Positions 6,288 to 15,087 are shown, counted from the stretch's first letter. The stretch: DNA of 25,233 nucleotides from an uncultured Eubacteriales bacterium (GCA_934491515.1 CAKSTF010000020.1:1-25233), one strand, 5' to 3'. A program made the numbers and translations. Notes: generated by a model not told the origin, from the sequence alone.

Positions 6288-7394
6288 ATGAAAAAAGTCT
6301 TATCTACTCTTCTTTGCGTTGTACTGCTTATAACTTGTTGTTTGGCAGTTACATCCTGCGGTAAAGACAGCGGCAAAAAAACATTTGAAATCGCCGTAGT
6401 TACCGATGTCGGTCAGCTTATGGACGGCGGCTTCAACCAGGGTACATACGAAGGTGCCAAGGAGTATGCGGAAGCAAACAACCTTACCTACAAGTATTAC
6501 CAGCCCGCCAACGGTTCGGACGCTTCCGACAACGACCGTATCGCGGCAATGCGCCAGGCGGTTAACAACGGCGCAAAAGTTATCGTTACCCCCGGCTTCT
6601 TACAGGCAACAGCCATCGAGACCGTAGCAAAAGAACATCCCGAAGTTAAGTTCATATTTGTTGACGGTTGGACCCTTAAACTTGATAACGTGACCGCTAT
6701 CATCTACAAAGAACAGGAATGCGGCTACATGGCAGGTTATGCCGTTGTTAAGGACGGCTTTACCAAACTCGGTTACACCGGCGGCGGCGGCGGTACGAAT
6801 CCTCCCTGCAACCGTTACGGTTACGGCTTTGTACAGGGCGCAGACGCTGCAGCCAAAGAACTCGGCGTTAACGTTACCGTTAAGTACAGCTACAAATACG
6901 GCGATTCCTTCTCCGCTTCTTCCGAACTTCAGACCCAGATAGCAAGCTGGTATGCGGCAGGCACAGAGGCTGTGTTCTCCTGCGGCGGTTCCATGCTCGC
7001 TTCGGTTAAATCCGCTGCTGCGGAGTATCCCTCTGCCAAGATAGTAGGCGTTGATACCGACCAGGCTAAAGAATCCACCCAGATAATCACCTCCGCCATG
7101 AAGGCTCTTGCAAACTCCATTAAACGCGTTCTCGGTCAGTATTACGACAACAAGTGGGACGCAGAACTTGCCAATAAATCACAGAACCTCGGCGCCGCCG
7201 AAGACGCTACCGGTCTTCCCACCGCTAAGGATTCCTGGAGATTCACAAAATTCACTGTTGAAGAATACAACACCCTCTTCAAGAGCATTGCGGACGGCAC
7301 CATCGTTCCCGACGGCACTGTTCCCGAAAACGCCAACGACGGCGCATGGCTCCAGAAGAACCTTACCAACACCACAATAGAATTTGAAAAATAA
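6288..7394 (+). CDS. BMP-family nucleoside-binding lipoprotein
   Basis: Substrate-binding lipoprotein of an ABC nucleoside importer (Bmp/Med/PnrA family), anchored outside the membrane. The 368-residue protein starts with a lipoprotein signal peptide, MKKVLSTLLCVVLL, with lipobox VTSC at 21-24 (acylated Cys C24). The family motif VVTDVGQLMDGGFNQGTYEGA follows. A Gly-rich loop (YTGGGGGTNPP) and GVDTDQ line the ligand cleft in this family. I chose ATG 6288 because CAGGAG ends seven bases before it; the ATG at 6282 is only one base from that site. Neighbouring pdp, udk and the deo genes make nucleosides the likely ligand. A strong hairpin after its stop may raise its level above the other subunits. 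Confidence 0.92.
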   Translation: MKKVLSTLLCVVLLITCCLAVTSCGKDSGKKTFEIAVVTDVGQLMDGGFNQGTYEGAKEYAEANNLTYKYYQPANGSDASDNDRIAAMRQAVNNGAKVIVTPGFLQATAIETVAKEHPEVKFIFVDGWTLKLDNVTAIIYKEQECGYMAGYAVVKDGFTKLGYTGGGGGTNPPCNRYGYGFVQGADAAAKELGVNVTVKYSYKYGDSFSASSELQTQIASWYAAGTEAVFSCGGSMLASVKSAAAEYPSAKIVGVDTDQAKESTQIITSAMKALANSIKRVLGQYYDNKWDAELANKSQNLGAAEDATGLPTAKDSWRFTKFTVEEYNTLFKSIADGTIVPDGTVPENANDGAWLQKNLTNTTIEFEK

Positions 7395-7402
7395 TAAATA
7401 GT

Positions 7403-7462
7403 TTTTCCGTACGCCGTATGTGCGCCAATCGGCGCACATACGGCAATCTTTATAACGGAAAA
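7403..7462 (+). terminator. Intercistronic hairpin, possible partial terminator
   Basis: A perfect 14-pair GC-rich stem (7413-7426 with 7431-7444, loop AATC) is enclosed by a second eight-pair stem (7403-7410 with 7455-7462). No T-run follows, so full termination is unlikely. Such hairpins after binding-protein genes commonly stabilise the upstream message or let only part of transcription through. Confidence 0.55.
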
Positions 7463-7549
7463 CACTCTGTTTCGTTTTCTTCCGAGAGCATAAACGCCCT
7501 GCTGTCGAAAGAAAACGAGACCCCATATTTTAAGGAAGGAACAGAGTTT

Positions 7550-9142
7550 ATGTTTGAAGAGAAAACAACCGTACCTCCGTCCGACGCAGGACAGACCCCC
7601 TACATCATCGAAATGCGGAATATCACAAAGGTGTTCCCGGGCATTGTTGCGAACGATGATATAACGCTTGAACTGAAGCGCGGTGAAATCCATGCGCTTC
7701 TCGGTGAAAACGGCGCCGGAAAATCCACCCTTATGAGTATACTTTTCGGGCTTTACAAGCCGGAAAAGGGCGAAATATACAAAAACGGAAAATCGGTGGA
7801 GATAAACGACCCGAACGATGCAAACGCCCTTGGAATCGGTATGGTGCACCAGCATTTTAAACTTGTTGAAGTTTTTTCCGTGCTTGACAATATTATTTTG
7901 GGCGTTGAACCCAATAAGTTAGGCTTTCTTGAAAAGCGCCAGGCGCGGGAAAAGGTTATGCGGCTTTCCGAAACCTACGGACTTAACGTAGATCCCGACG
8001 CGCTTGTAGAGGATATAACGGTAGGTATGCAGCAGCGCACCGAAATTTTGAAAATGCTCTACCGCGATAACGAGATACTTATATTTGACGAACCCACGGC
8101 AGTGCTTACCCCTGCCGAAATATCCGAACTTATGAACATAATGAAGCGGATGAAAGCAGAGGGAAAGTCGATATTGTTTATATCCCATAAGCTGAACGAG
8201 ATAATGGCGGTGGCAGACAGGATAACGGTGCTCCGCAAGGGCAAATGCGTGGGAACCGTAAACGTAAGCGACACCACAAAGGAAGAACTTTCCAATATGA
8301 TGGTGGGCAGAAACGTTAAATTTGTTGTGGATAAGGACGCCGCCTCGCCCGGCAAGACGGTTCTTGAAATCAGAAATATGTGTATGCACGGCAGGCACAA
8401 GAAAAAGGACGCCGTACATAACGTTTCCTTAAGCGTGCACGCGGGAGAAATAGTATGTATTGCCGGCATCGACGGCAACGGTCAGACCGAATTTGTGCAC
8501 GGCCTTACGGGACTTGAAAAAACCGACAGCGGCACAATAACGCTTTGCGGCGTTGATATAACCCACAAAAGCGTGCGCTTCCGCAACACCCACGGCATGA
8601 GCCATATTCCCGAAGACCGCCATAAGCATGGCCTTATACTTGACTATTCCCTCGGCAACAATCTTGTTCTTCAAAGATATTTTGAACCGCAGTTCCAAAA
8701 ACATGGATTCATCAAATTCGACGCGGTCGAAAAATATTCCGATTCGCTTATAAAGAAATACGACGTACGCTGCGGACAAGGCTCCGACACATCGGCGCGG
8801 TCCATGTCGGGCGGCAATCAGCAAAAGGCGATAATAGCGCGCGAACTTGACCGCGACCATAAACTTCTTGTGGCGGTGCAGCCCACGCGCGGCCTTGACG
8901 TAGGCGCTATAGAGACAATTCACAAGGAAATGATAGCCTCGCGCGACAGCGGCTCGGCGGTGTTGCTCGTATCCTTGGAACTTGACGAAGTTATGAACGT
9001 TTCCGACAGAATACTTGTTATGTATGAAGGCAGAATTGTCGGAGAATTCGACCCCAAAAAGATAACCGTTCAGGAACTCGGTCTTTATATGTCGGGCGCT
9101 AAAAGTCAGTACGATACAAAGGAGGAAAGCGGCAATGAATAA
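7550..9142 (+). CDS. Nucleoside ABC transporter ATPase (two NBDs)
   Basis: Cytoplasmic ATPase of the nucleoside importer, similar in layout to RbsA/NupO. The 530 residues hold two fused nucleotide-binding domains. The first has Walker A GENGAGKST (52-60), signature VGMQQRTEI and Walker B ILIFDEPTA (176-184). The second is degenerate in the way usual for this family: Walker A is GIDGNGQTE (307-314) without the Lys, the signature MSGGNQQ is intact (419-425), and Walker B LLVAVQPTRGLD has Gln in place of the catalytic Glu. I chose ATG 7550 with AAGGAAGGA nine bases upstream; the frame back to 7418 runs through the intercistronic hairpin. It overlaps the next gene by eight bases. Confidence 0.93.
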   Translation: MFEEKTTVPPSDAGQTPYIIEMRNITKVFPGIVANDDITLELKRGEIHALLGENGAGKSTLMSILFGLYKPEKGEIYKNGKSVEINDPNDANALGIGMVHQHFKLVEVFSVLDNIILGVEPNKLGFLEKRQAREKVMRLSETYGLNVDPDALVEDITVGMQQRTEILKMLYRDNEILIFDEPTAVLTPAEISELMNIMKRMKAEGKSILFISHKLNEIMAVADRITVLRKGKCVGTVNVSDTTKEELSNMMVGRNVKFVVDKDAASPGKTVLEIRNMCMHGRHKKKDAVHNVSLSVHAGEIVCIAGIDGNGQTEFVHGLTGLEKTDSGTITLCGVDITHKSVRFRNTHGMSHIPEDRHKHGLILDYSLGNNLVLQRYFEPQFQKHGFIKFDAVEKYSDSLIKKYDVRCGQGSDTSARSMSGGNQQKAIIARELDRDHKLLVAVQPTRGLDVGAIETIHKEMIASRDSGSAVLLVSLELDEVMNVSDRILVMYEGRIVGEFDPKKITVQELGLYMSGAKSQYDTKEESGNE

Positions 9143-10400
9143 CAACCGTAAAATCAGTTCCCTTGCACGGAAAGACGGCACAAAGTCGGTTATTGCGTCG
9201 CTTATATGCATATTGGGCGGAATGCTTGTGGGTTTTGCCGTTCTTCTTATTCTTTCGCTTACTTCAAGCGAAATCGCAACCTCCGAAGCGTTCGAGGGGT
9301 TTATGATAATTCTGCGCGGTCCCTTTGCGGCAGGCAGTTCAAACGATATTCTTTTCCAGTTGGGCGATATGCTGCTTGAATCGGCGCCGCTGCTTATGAC
9401 GGGTCTTTCGGTAGCGCTTGCCTTTAAAACGGGACTTTTCAACATCGGCGCGCCGGGTCAGTATCTTATGGGCGCCATGACCTCGATACTTATAGCCCTT
9501 TCGGTACCCACAACGCCCAAAACCGCATTTTTTGTATGGCTGCTCGCCTTTGTTGCAGGCATTGCCGCAGGTATGCTTTGGGGCGCTATACCCGGTCTTT
9601 TCAAAGCGCTCTTTAACGTAAACGAGGTTATCGTTTGCATTATGACAAACTGGATCGCAGCAAACGTTGTAAGCTGGGTGTTCTTCCTTACCGGCGAACG
9701 TTTTGTAAACATTGCCGAAACCAAAACGAAATTTATCCGCAAAACCATTACAAACGGCGTTGCCACGCCGAAACTGGGTCTTGATAAACTTTTCCCCGGC
9801 TCGCACGTTGATATAAGCCTTTTTATCGCGATTTTGTTTGCAATACTTATCTACGTGCTGCTTAACAAAACCACATTCGGCTTTGAACTTAAAGCCTGCG
9901 GCTTTAATAAAAACGGCGCAAAGTATGCCGGAATGAACGAAAAGCGCAACATTATTCTTTCAATGATGTTGGCGGGCGGTCTTGCCGCAGGCGGCGCGGC
10001 GCTTTGGTACTTAAACGGCGAAAACGATTTCCTTTGGAACACCTACAGCGCCCTGCCCAACGAGGGCTTTAACGGCATTCCCGTAGCGCTGCTTGTAAGC
10101 AACAACCCGATAGGCGTTATATTCAGCGCGATATTCCTGCGGTTTATAGGAAAAGGCGGATTTAACCTTGCAGGCTACACCGCGTTTAACGAATATGTTT
10201 CCGACCTTATAATCGCGGTAATTATCTACTTTGCGGGATTTTCAAAGTTTATAAAGGACTTTATTACGGCAAGGCAGGCAAAAAAAGCCGAAAAGGCAAA
10301 ACCTGCCGGTATTCCGCTTGCCGAACTGAAAGCGGTTGCTCCGCCCGACCTTGAAACCGGTCAGGCAAAAGACGAAAAAACAGAGGAGGCGCATGAATAA
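9135..10400 (+). CDS. Nucleoside ABC transporter permease 1
   Basis: Membrane subunit of the BPD_transp_2 type (BmpC/NupP-like), 421 residues. It has an N-terminal helix near residues 17-37, a cluster of later hydrophobic helices and the conserved cytoplasmic coupling stretch NVNEVIVCIMTNWIAANVV. The last 45 residues are a charged Lys/Glu/Ala-rich tail beyond the final helix. GGAGG lies nine bases before ATG 9135, inside the end of the ATPase gene, and the two genes overlap by eight bases. Its stop shares a base with the next start (TAATG). Confidence 0.92.
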   Translation: MNNNRKISSLARKDGTKSVIASLICILGGMLVGFAVLLILSLTSSEIATSEAFEGFMIILRGPFAAGSSNDILFQLGDMLLESAPLLMTGLSVALAFKTGLFNIGAPGQYLMGAMTSILIALSVPTTPKTAFFVWLLAFVAGIAAGMLWGAIPGLFKALFNVNEVIVCIMTNWIAANVVSWVFFLTGERFVNIAETKTKFIRKTITNGVATPKLGLDKLFPGSHVDISLFIAILFAILIYVLLNKTTFGFELKACGFNKNGAKYAGMNEKRNIILSMMLAGGLAAGGAALWYLNGENDFLWNTYSALPNEGFNGIPVALLVSNNPIGVIFSAIFLRFIGKGGFNLAGYTAFNEYVSDLIIAVIIYFAGFSKFIKDFITARQAKKAEKAKPAGIPLAELKAVAPPDLETGQAKDEKTEEAHE

Positions 10401-11350
10401 TGGTATTTTTGCTTCAAAAAACTCTTATCTATTCCGTTCCTCTTTTAATAGTGGCGCTTGCAGGCGTTTTTGCCGAACGCAGCGGTATTATAAACATAGC
10501 GCTTGACGGTATTATGATCTTCGGCTCGTTTATGGGCGCCGTTACGGTGTATTTTTTCCAAACGGCGGATCTGCTTGTGGGAACGCAGTGGCTGTTTATA
10601 ATTGCCATGCTTGCGGCGGCTGTTTCCGGCGCGCTGTTTTCACTGCTCTTGTCTTTTTCGGCAATAAAACTTAAAGCCGACCAGACGATAGGCGGTACGG
10701 CGCTTAATCTTTTGGCTCCTGCAGTAACGCTTTTTATCGTAAAAGTTTTCTTTTTCCAGGATAAACTTGTAATGCCCAAGGACATAGGCTTTGTTATCCG
10801 AAACGACGACCTGAGCCCCGTGGGCAAGGTGCTTTTTGATAAGGCGTACATTTCAACCTATATCGCCGTGGCAGTGTTCGTGATCCTTTCCGTTTTGCTT
10901 TACACCACCAAAACGGGATTGCGCCTGCGCGCCTGCGGCGAACATCCCCAGGCGGCGGACTCGGTCGGCATAAACGTTCAGAAAATGCGATACCTCGGAA
11001 CGACCGTTTCGGGCGCTCTTGCGGGACTCGGCGGTTACATATACATTGCCACCACCGCAGGCGGCACTTCGGAAGGCACCGTTGCCGGAATGGGATTTTT
11101 GGCGCTTGCCATTATGATATTCGGCAACTGGAAACCGCTTGGCATAGCGCTGGGTGCGCTTATGTTCGGTTTCCTTAAATGCCTCGGCGTTGTTTCTTCT
11201 TCTATCTCCTTCCTTAAAGGCCTGGGGCTGCCGATGTATTTTTACAACATAACCCCCTACGTTGCGGTTCTTGTGGTACTTGCTTTTACATCCAAAAGAT
11301 CGCGCGCGCCCAAGGCTGAGGGTATTCCTTACGATAAGGGGATGCGGTAA
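10400..11350 (+). CDS. Nucleoside ABC transporter permease 2
   Basis: Second membrane subunit (NupQ-like), 316 residues and mostly hydrophobic helices. The start motif VPLLIVALAGVFAERSGIINIALDG is characteristic of this half of the pair. The coupling loop includes KADQTIGGTALNLLAP and GLRLRACGEHPQAADSVGI. Start and stop are each joined to their neighbours through TAATG, so permease 1, permease 2 and pdp are probably made by coupled translation. Confidence 0.92.
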   Translation: MVFLLQKTLIYSVPLLIVALAGVFAERSGIINIALDGIMIFGSFMGAVTVYFFQTADLLVGTQWLFIIAMLAAAVSGALFSLLLSFSAIKLKADQTIGGTALNLLAPAVTLFIVKVFFFQDKLVMPKDIGFVIRNDDLSPVGKVLFDKAYISTYIAVAVFVILSVLLYTTKTGLRLRACGEHPQAADSVGINVQKMRYLGTTVSGALAGLGGYIYIATTAGGTSEGTVAGMGFLALAIMIFGNWKPLGIALGALMFGFLKCLGVVSSSISFLKGLGLPMYFYNITPYVAVLVVLAFTSKRSRAPKAEGIPYDKGMR

Positions 11351-12639
11351 TGCGAATGTACGATATTATTCACAAAAAGCGCTGCGGACTTGAACTTTCC
11401 GAAGATGAAATACGCTATTTTGTGAACGGATATACAAAGGGAGAAATTCCCGATTATCAGGCGGCGGCATTCTGTATGGCGATATGCTGCCGCGGTATGA
11501 CCGACGACGAAACCTTTGTGCTGACCGACGCGATAATGCACTCGGGCGACACGGTAGATCTTTCAATGTTCGGCGACCTTTCGGTCGATAAACATTCAAC
11601 CGGCGGCGTGGGCGACAAAACCACCCTTATAATCGCTCCCGTTGTTGCGGCGGCAGGCGGAAAAATTGCAAAAATGTCCGGCAGGGGCCTTGGCCACACC
11701 GGCGGCACGGTAGACAAACTTGAATCAATAACGGGATACCGCACCTCCCTTTCCCACGAAGAATTTTTAAAAACGGTTGAAGAGGTCGGCGTGTGCGTAA
11801 TAGGACAAAGCGGCGACCTTGCCCCGGCGGACAAAAAACTTTACGCTTTGCGCGACGTTACCGCCACGGTGGACAGTGTTCCGCTTATCACCTCCTCGGT
11901 GATGGGCAAAAAACTCGCAGCCGGCGCGAAGTCGATAGTGCTTGACGTTAAAACCGGCAGCGGCGCGTTTATGAAAACGCCGGAAGAGGCAAAAACGCTT
12001 GCCGAAAAAATGGTTAAGATAGGCACAATGTGCGGCAGAAACGTACGCGCGCTTGTTACCGATATGGATGTGCCGCTTGGACACAACATAGGCAACGCGC
12101 TTGAGGTGGCGGAAGCGGTGCGCGTTTTAAAAAGCGAACAAAAGGGCGACCTTTACGAAGTTTGCGTGTGCCTTGCCGCAAACCTTGTTTCCATGTTTAA
12201 AAAGATATCGGTAAAAGAAGCCGAAACGCAGGTGGTATCGCTTATCGAAAGCGGCGCGGCTTACGAAAAAATGAAAGAATGGATATCGGCGCAAGGCGGC
12301 GACGTCCGCCAAATTGAGGATACTTCCCTTTTGCCCGCGGCCGCATACAGCCGCGAAGTAACAGCCGACCGCAGCGGATATATCGCGCAAATGGATACCG
12401 AAGGCATAGGCGTTTCTGCCTGTATGCTTGGTGCCGGCAGGGTAAATAAGGAAGATGTTATCGACCCCGGCGCCGGAATAGTGCTTGCCAAAAAAACGGG
12501 CGACCTTGTAAACGCGGGCGATAAACTTGCCGTGCTTTATGCGTCGGACGAGTCCCTTTTTGCGGAGGCTGAAAGAAAATTCTTATCCTCGCTTCGTTTT
12601 TCGTGCGAAAAGACCGAAAGGCCGCAGCTAATCTTTTAA
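11350..12639 (+). CDS. pdp: Pyrimidine-nucleoside phosphorylase
   Basis: Splits uridine, thymidine and deoxyuridine with phosphate into base and (deoxy)ribose-1-phosphate. The 429-residue protein has the family layout: a helical domain first, then KHSTGGVGDKTT (81-92, phosphate site) and the signature SGRGLGHTGGTVDKLE-type stretch at 110-125. SSVMGKKLAAG and DVKTGSGAFM follow in the alpha/beta domain. The C-terminal third carries the biotin-like hammerhead domain. The length fits Pdp of Bacillus and DeoA alike; I prefer Pdp because the organism looks like a Firmicute. AAGGGG sits seven bases before ATG 11350; a second ATG two codons on (11356) is also possible. Confidence 0.94.
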   Translation: MRMYDIIHKKRCGLELSEDEIRYFVNGYTKGEIPDYQAAAFCMAICCRGMTDDETFVLTDAIMHSGDTVDLSMFGDLSVDKHSTGGVGDKTTLIIAPVVAAAGGKIAKMSGRGLGHTGGTVDKLESITGYRTSLSHEEFLKTVEEVGVCVIGQSGDLAPADKKLYALRDVTATVDSVPLITSSVMGKKLAAGAKSIVLDVKTGSGAFMKTPEEAKTLAEKMVKIGTMCGRNVRALVTDMDVPLGHNIGNALEVAEAVRVLKSEQKGDLYEVCVCLAANLVSMFKKISVKEAETQVVSLIESGAAYEKMKEWISAQGGDVRQIEDTSLLPAAAYSREVTADRSGYIAQMDTEGIGVSACMLGAGRVNKEDVIDPGAGIVLAKKTGDLVNAGDKLAVLYASDESLFAEAERKFLSSLRFSCEKTERPQLIF

Positions 12640-12668
12640 TTTTAAATACCATTAAGGCGGGACAAACA

Positions 12669-13301
12669 ATGCAGAATACCATCGTTATCGGAATAGCAGG
12701 CGGCAGCGGCAGCGGAAAAACCACCCTTGCCGAAAAACTTATCGAACATTTTGGGGATAATATTGCAATCATCCACCACGATAATTACTATCGCGAATTT
12801 CACGGTCTTACCTACGAAGAACGCGCGGCGATGAACTTTGACCACCCCGATTCGTTTGAAACCGACCTTATGGTAGAGGACTTGAAAAAACTGAAACGCG
12901 GCGAGGCTGCGGAATGTCCCGTTTACGATTACACGGTGCATAACCGCAGCGACAAACGCCTGCGCATAGAACCTCGCCCCATAATTCTTGCCGAGGGTAT
13001 ACTTATTTTCACCGATAAGCGCCTTTGCGACCTTATGGACATTAAAATTTTTGTGGACACCGACGCGGATATCCGACTTATACGCCGTATAAAACGGGAT
13101 ATGAAAACGCGCGGGCGTTCGCTTGAATCGGTGCTTACGCAGTACACCGCCACGGTAAAGCCGATGCACGACCTGTATGTTGAGCCAAGCAAAAAAGCGG
13201 CTGACATAGTGGTGCAGGAGGGCGGAAAAAACATAGTTGCCTTTGATATGATCGCAAAGCGGCTTGAAGCGCATCTTGAAGAGCAGTTAAAGGGCGGTTA
13301 G
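12669..13301 (+). CDS. udk: Uridine kinase
   Basis: Phosphorylates uridine and cytidine to UMP and CMP, the salvage branch opposite Pdp. A 210-residue member of the uridine kinase/phosphoribulokinase family. Walker A is GGSGSGKT (11-18), the catalytic Asp lies in IHHDNYY (D38), and nucleoside-binding motifs FDHPDSFE (57-64) and PVYDYTVHNR are intact. I chose ATG 12669, preceded by AAGGCGGGA; the frame back to 12603 lies inside pdp. It is the last gene of the transporter operon. Confidence 0.94.
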   Translation: MQNTIVIGIAGGSGSGKTTLAEKLIEHFGDNIAIIHHDNYYREFHGLTYEERAAMNFDHPDSFETDLMVEDLKKLKRGEAAECPVYDYTVHNRSDKRLRIEPRPIILAEGILIFTDKRLCDLMDIKIFVDTDADIRLIRRIKRDMKTRGRSLESVLTQYTATVKPMHDLYVEPSKKAADIVVQEGGKNIVAFDMIAKRLEAHLEEQLKGG

Positions 13302-13302
13302 T

Positions 13303-13347
13303 GCGGCATTTTCCGCGGCGGCGGACCGTAATTCGGAAGTATTTTTT
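13303..13347 (+). terminator. Weak terminator candidate after udk
   Basis: Small alternative stems (13303-13306 with 13313-13316; 13311-13315 with 13334-13338) are followed by six T at 13342-13347. The stems are short, so the termination strength is uncertain. Confidence 0.3.
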
Positions 13348-13366
13348 CAAAAAACACTGTTTTTTG

Positions 13367-13395
13367 TTGACAAACGGTGTGCGCGGTGTTAAAAT
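13367..13395 (+). promoter_or_regulatory. Sigma-A promoter of the glycine riboswitch unit
   Basis: Consensus TTGACA, 17-base spacer, TAAAAT, with a TGT extension before the -10 box. The transcript would start near 13402, just before the riboswitch. Confidence 0.85.
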
Positions 13396-13415
13396 ACCTT
13401 ATGTTTTCTGCAGAA

Positions 13416-13534
13416 GCAGCCGGAATTTTTTAAAAACCGGCTGCGGAGGAAACTCCGGAGAATTCCTTAAATGGAATGCCGAAGGTGCAAGGTGCGGTTT
13501 TCCGCGCCGAATCTCTCAGGCAAAAGGATGGAGC
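13416..13534 (+). promoter_or_regulatory. Glycine riboswitch, single aptamer
   Basis: The aptamer core matches glycine riboswitches. P1 pairs CTCC at 13453-13456 with GGAG at 13530-13533; GGAGA follows the 5' strand of P1. P2 is ATTCC with GGAAT (13462-13477). The conserved GCCGAAGGTGCAA (13478-13490) comes next, then P3 (GGTGCGG with CCGCGCC), and then CTCTCAGGCAAAAGGATGGAG. Only one aptamer is present. Directly upstream an eight-pair stem (13416-13423 with 13437-13444) sits where singlet riboswitches carry a 5' 'ghost' aptamer. It precedes a glycine/alanine symporter, a common target. Confidence 0.92.
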
Positions 13535-13545
13535 AAATAAATCTT

Positions 13546-13606
13546 TAAGCCCTTTCGGGCGTTGCCTGCTCTTTCTTCGGAGTCGCCTTAAAGGGTGGCT
13601 TTATTT
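13546..13606 (+). terminator. Expression-platform terminator of the glycine riboswitch
   Basis: AAGCCCTTT near 13547 can pair with AAAGGGTGGCTT near 13590-13601, with one bulge, around a GC-rich inner region. A T-rich TATTTTATTT follows. The alternative small hairpin GCCCTTTCGGGC (13549-13560) competes for the same 5' strand. Whether glycine turns expression on or off cannot be read from sequence alone. Confidence 0.65.
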
Positions 13607-13626
13607 TATTTATAGGGGGCTTTATA

Positions 13627-15009
13627 ATGGACGCACTTTTAAAAGCAGTGCAAAAAATCAACTTCTACCTTTCGGACTATGTGCTTGTGGTTCTGCTTGT
13701 CGGAACGGGTCTTTTCTTTTCGATAAAGACGCGCTTTGTACAGGTACGCTGTTTCGGTGAGGGTATGCGCCGCGTTTTCGGAAGCATTAAACTCCTCGGC
13801 GGAAAGGAAAAGGGCGGTATGTCCTCTTTCCAGGCGCTTTCAACGGCGATTGCGGCACAGGTAGGCACCGGCAACATAGTGGGCGCCTGCGGCGCGATTC
13901 TTTTAGGCGGACCCGGTGCAATATTCTGGATGTGGCTTATCGCATTTTTCGGCATGGCGACTATTTACGCCGAAGCGGTTCTGGCGCAAGAGACGCGTAT
14001 CGTAAGGGAGGACGGCTCTGCGGCAGGAGGACCCGTTTACTACATTAAAAAGGCTTTCCCCGGCGTTTTCGGTAAAATACTTACAGTATTTTTTGCGATA
14101 TCCGCCGTGCTGGCACTTGGATTCATGGGCGCTATGGTGCAGTCAAATTCCATAGGCTCTACCGCAAACACGGCTTTCGGTCTGCCCACATGGGTAATCG
14201 GTCTTTTTGTTGCGGCTATATGCGCCGCGGTATTTATAGGCGGCGCCAACCGCGTTGCTTCGGTTGCGGAAAAAATCGTTCCCATTATGGCGGTACTTTA
14301 CATAGTGGGCGGTCTTGTAATCATCTGCTGGAAAATAAAATACATTCCCGAAACCTTCGGCCTTATATTCAAATACGCTTTTAAGCCGCAGGCGATAATC
14401 GGCGGCGGACTGGGCGCGGCGCTTAAAACCGCGATAAGTCAGGGCGTTAAACGCGGACTTTTCTCCAACGAAGCGGGTATGGGCACAACACCGCACGCGC
14501 ACGCGCTTGCAAAGGTTGAAAAACCGCACGATCAGGGCGTTGTTGCCATGATAGGCGTGTTTATCGACACGTTTGTAGTGCTTACCATGACGGCGCTTGT
14601 TGTAATTTCCGTGCTTTATACAAACGGCGGAATACTTGCAGGCGGCGCGGCAGAAGGCGTTGAAAAAACCAACATGGCGCAGTTAGCCTTTTCCGGCCTT
14701 TTGGGCGATACGGTAGGCAACGGATTTGTGGCTGTTTGTCTTTTCTTCTTTGCCTTTACCACAATAATCGGCTGGAACCTTTTCGGCAGACTTAACATTG
14801 AATACCTTTTCGGTAAAAAGGCGGTTCTTCCCTATTCGATACTGGCAATTGCTTTCATTTTTTTGGGCAGCCTGCTTTCAAACGACCTTGTTTGGGAACT
14901 TACCGATATGTTTAACCAACTTATGGTAATACCTAACGTTCTGGCGCTGTTTGCGCTTTCATCCTTCGCGGTTAAAAACGCAAACAAGCCGAGCAAACTT
15001 ATAAAATGA
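13627..15009 (+). CDS. Sodium:alanine/glycine symporter (AGCS family)
   Basis: Integral membrane protein of 460 residues, with about ten or eleven helices, that imports glycine or alanine with sodium. The family motif AAQVGTGNIVGA (76-87) and the signature GLFSNEAGMGTTPHAHA are both clear. The ATG at 13627 is preceded by AGGGGGC seven bases away, outside the riboswitch terminator. It is a single-gene unit with its own promoter, glycine riboswitch and terminator, so its substrate almost certainly includes glycine. In related Firmicutes such genes are often called agcS or alsT. Confidence 0.95.
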   Translation: MDALLKAVQKINFYLSDYVLVVLLVGTGLFFSIKTRFVQVRCFGEGMRRVFGSIKLLGGKEKGGMSSFQALSTAIAAQVGTGNIVGACGAILLGGPGAIFWMWLIAFFGMATIYAEAVLAQETRIVREDGSAAGGPVYYIKKAFPGVFGKILTVFFAISAVLALGFMGAMVQSNSIGSTANTAFGLPTWVIGLFVAAICAAVFIGGANRVASVAEKIVPIMAVLYIVGGLVIICWKIKYIPETFGLIFKYAFKPQAIIGGGLGAALKTAISQGVKRGLFSNEAGMGTTPHAHALAKVEKPHDQGVVAMIGVFIDTFVVLTMTALVVISVLYTNGGILAGGAAEGVEKTNMAQLAFSGLLGDTVGNGFVAVCLFFFAFTTIIGWNLFGRLNIEYLFGKKAVLPYSILAIAFIFLGSLLSNDLVWELTDMFNQLMVIPNVLALFALSSFAVKNANKPSKLIK

Positions 15010-15025
15010 TACGCTTTTAACCCGA

Positions 15026-15057
15026 ATCCCGACGGTATGCGCCGTCGGGATTTTTTT
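15026..15057 (+). terminator. Rho-independent terminator after the symporter
   Basis: A perfect ten-pair stem (ATCCCGACGG with CCGTCGGGAT, loop 15036-15041) is followed by a run of seven T. The -35 box of the lepA promoter starts two bases after that T-run. Confidence 0.92.
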
Positions 15058-15058
15058 G

Positions 15059-15087
15059 TTGTAAATAAAAGACAGATGTGATAAAAT
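15059..15087 (+). promoter_or_regulatory. Sigma-A promoter upstream of lepA
   Basis: TTGTAA, 17-base spacer, TAAAAT with a TGA extension before the -10 box. It lies just after the symporter terminator and about 40 bases before the lepA start. Confidence 0.7.

Noticed and set aside
8810..8900. Degenerate second nucleotide-binding domain of the ATPase as evidence of decay
   Set aside because: Loss of the Walker A Lys and the catalytic Glu in the second domain is normal for the RbsA/NupO-type ATPases.
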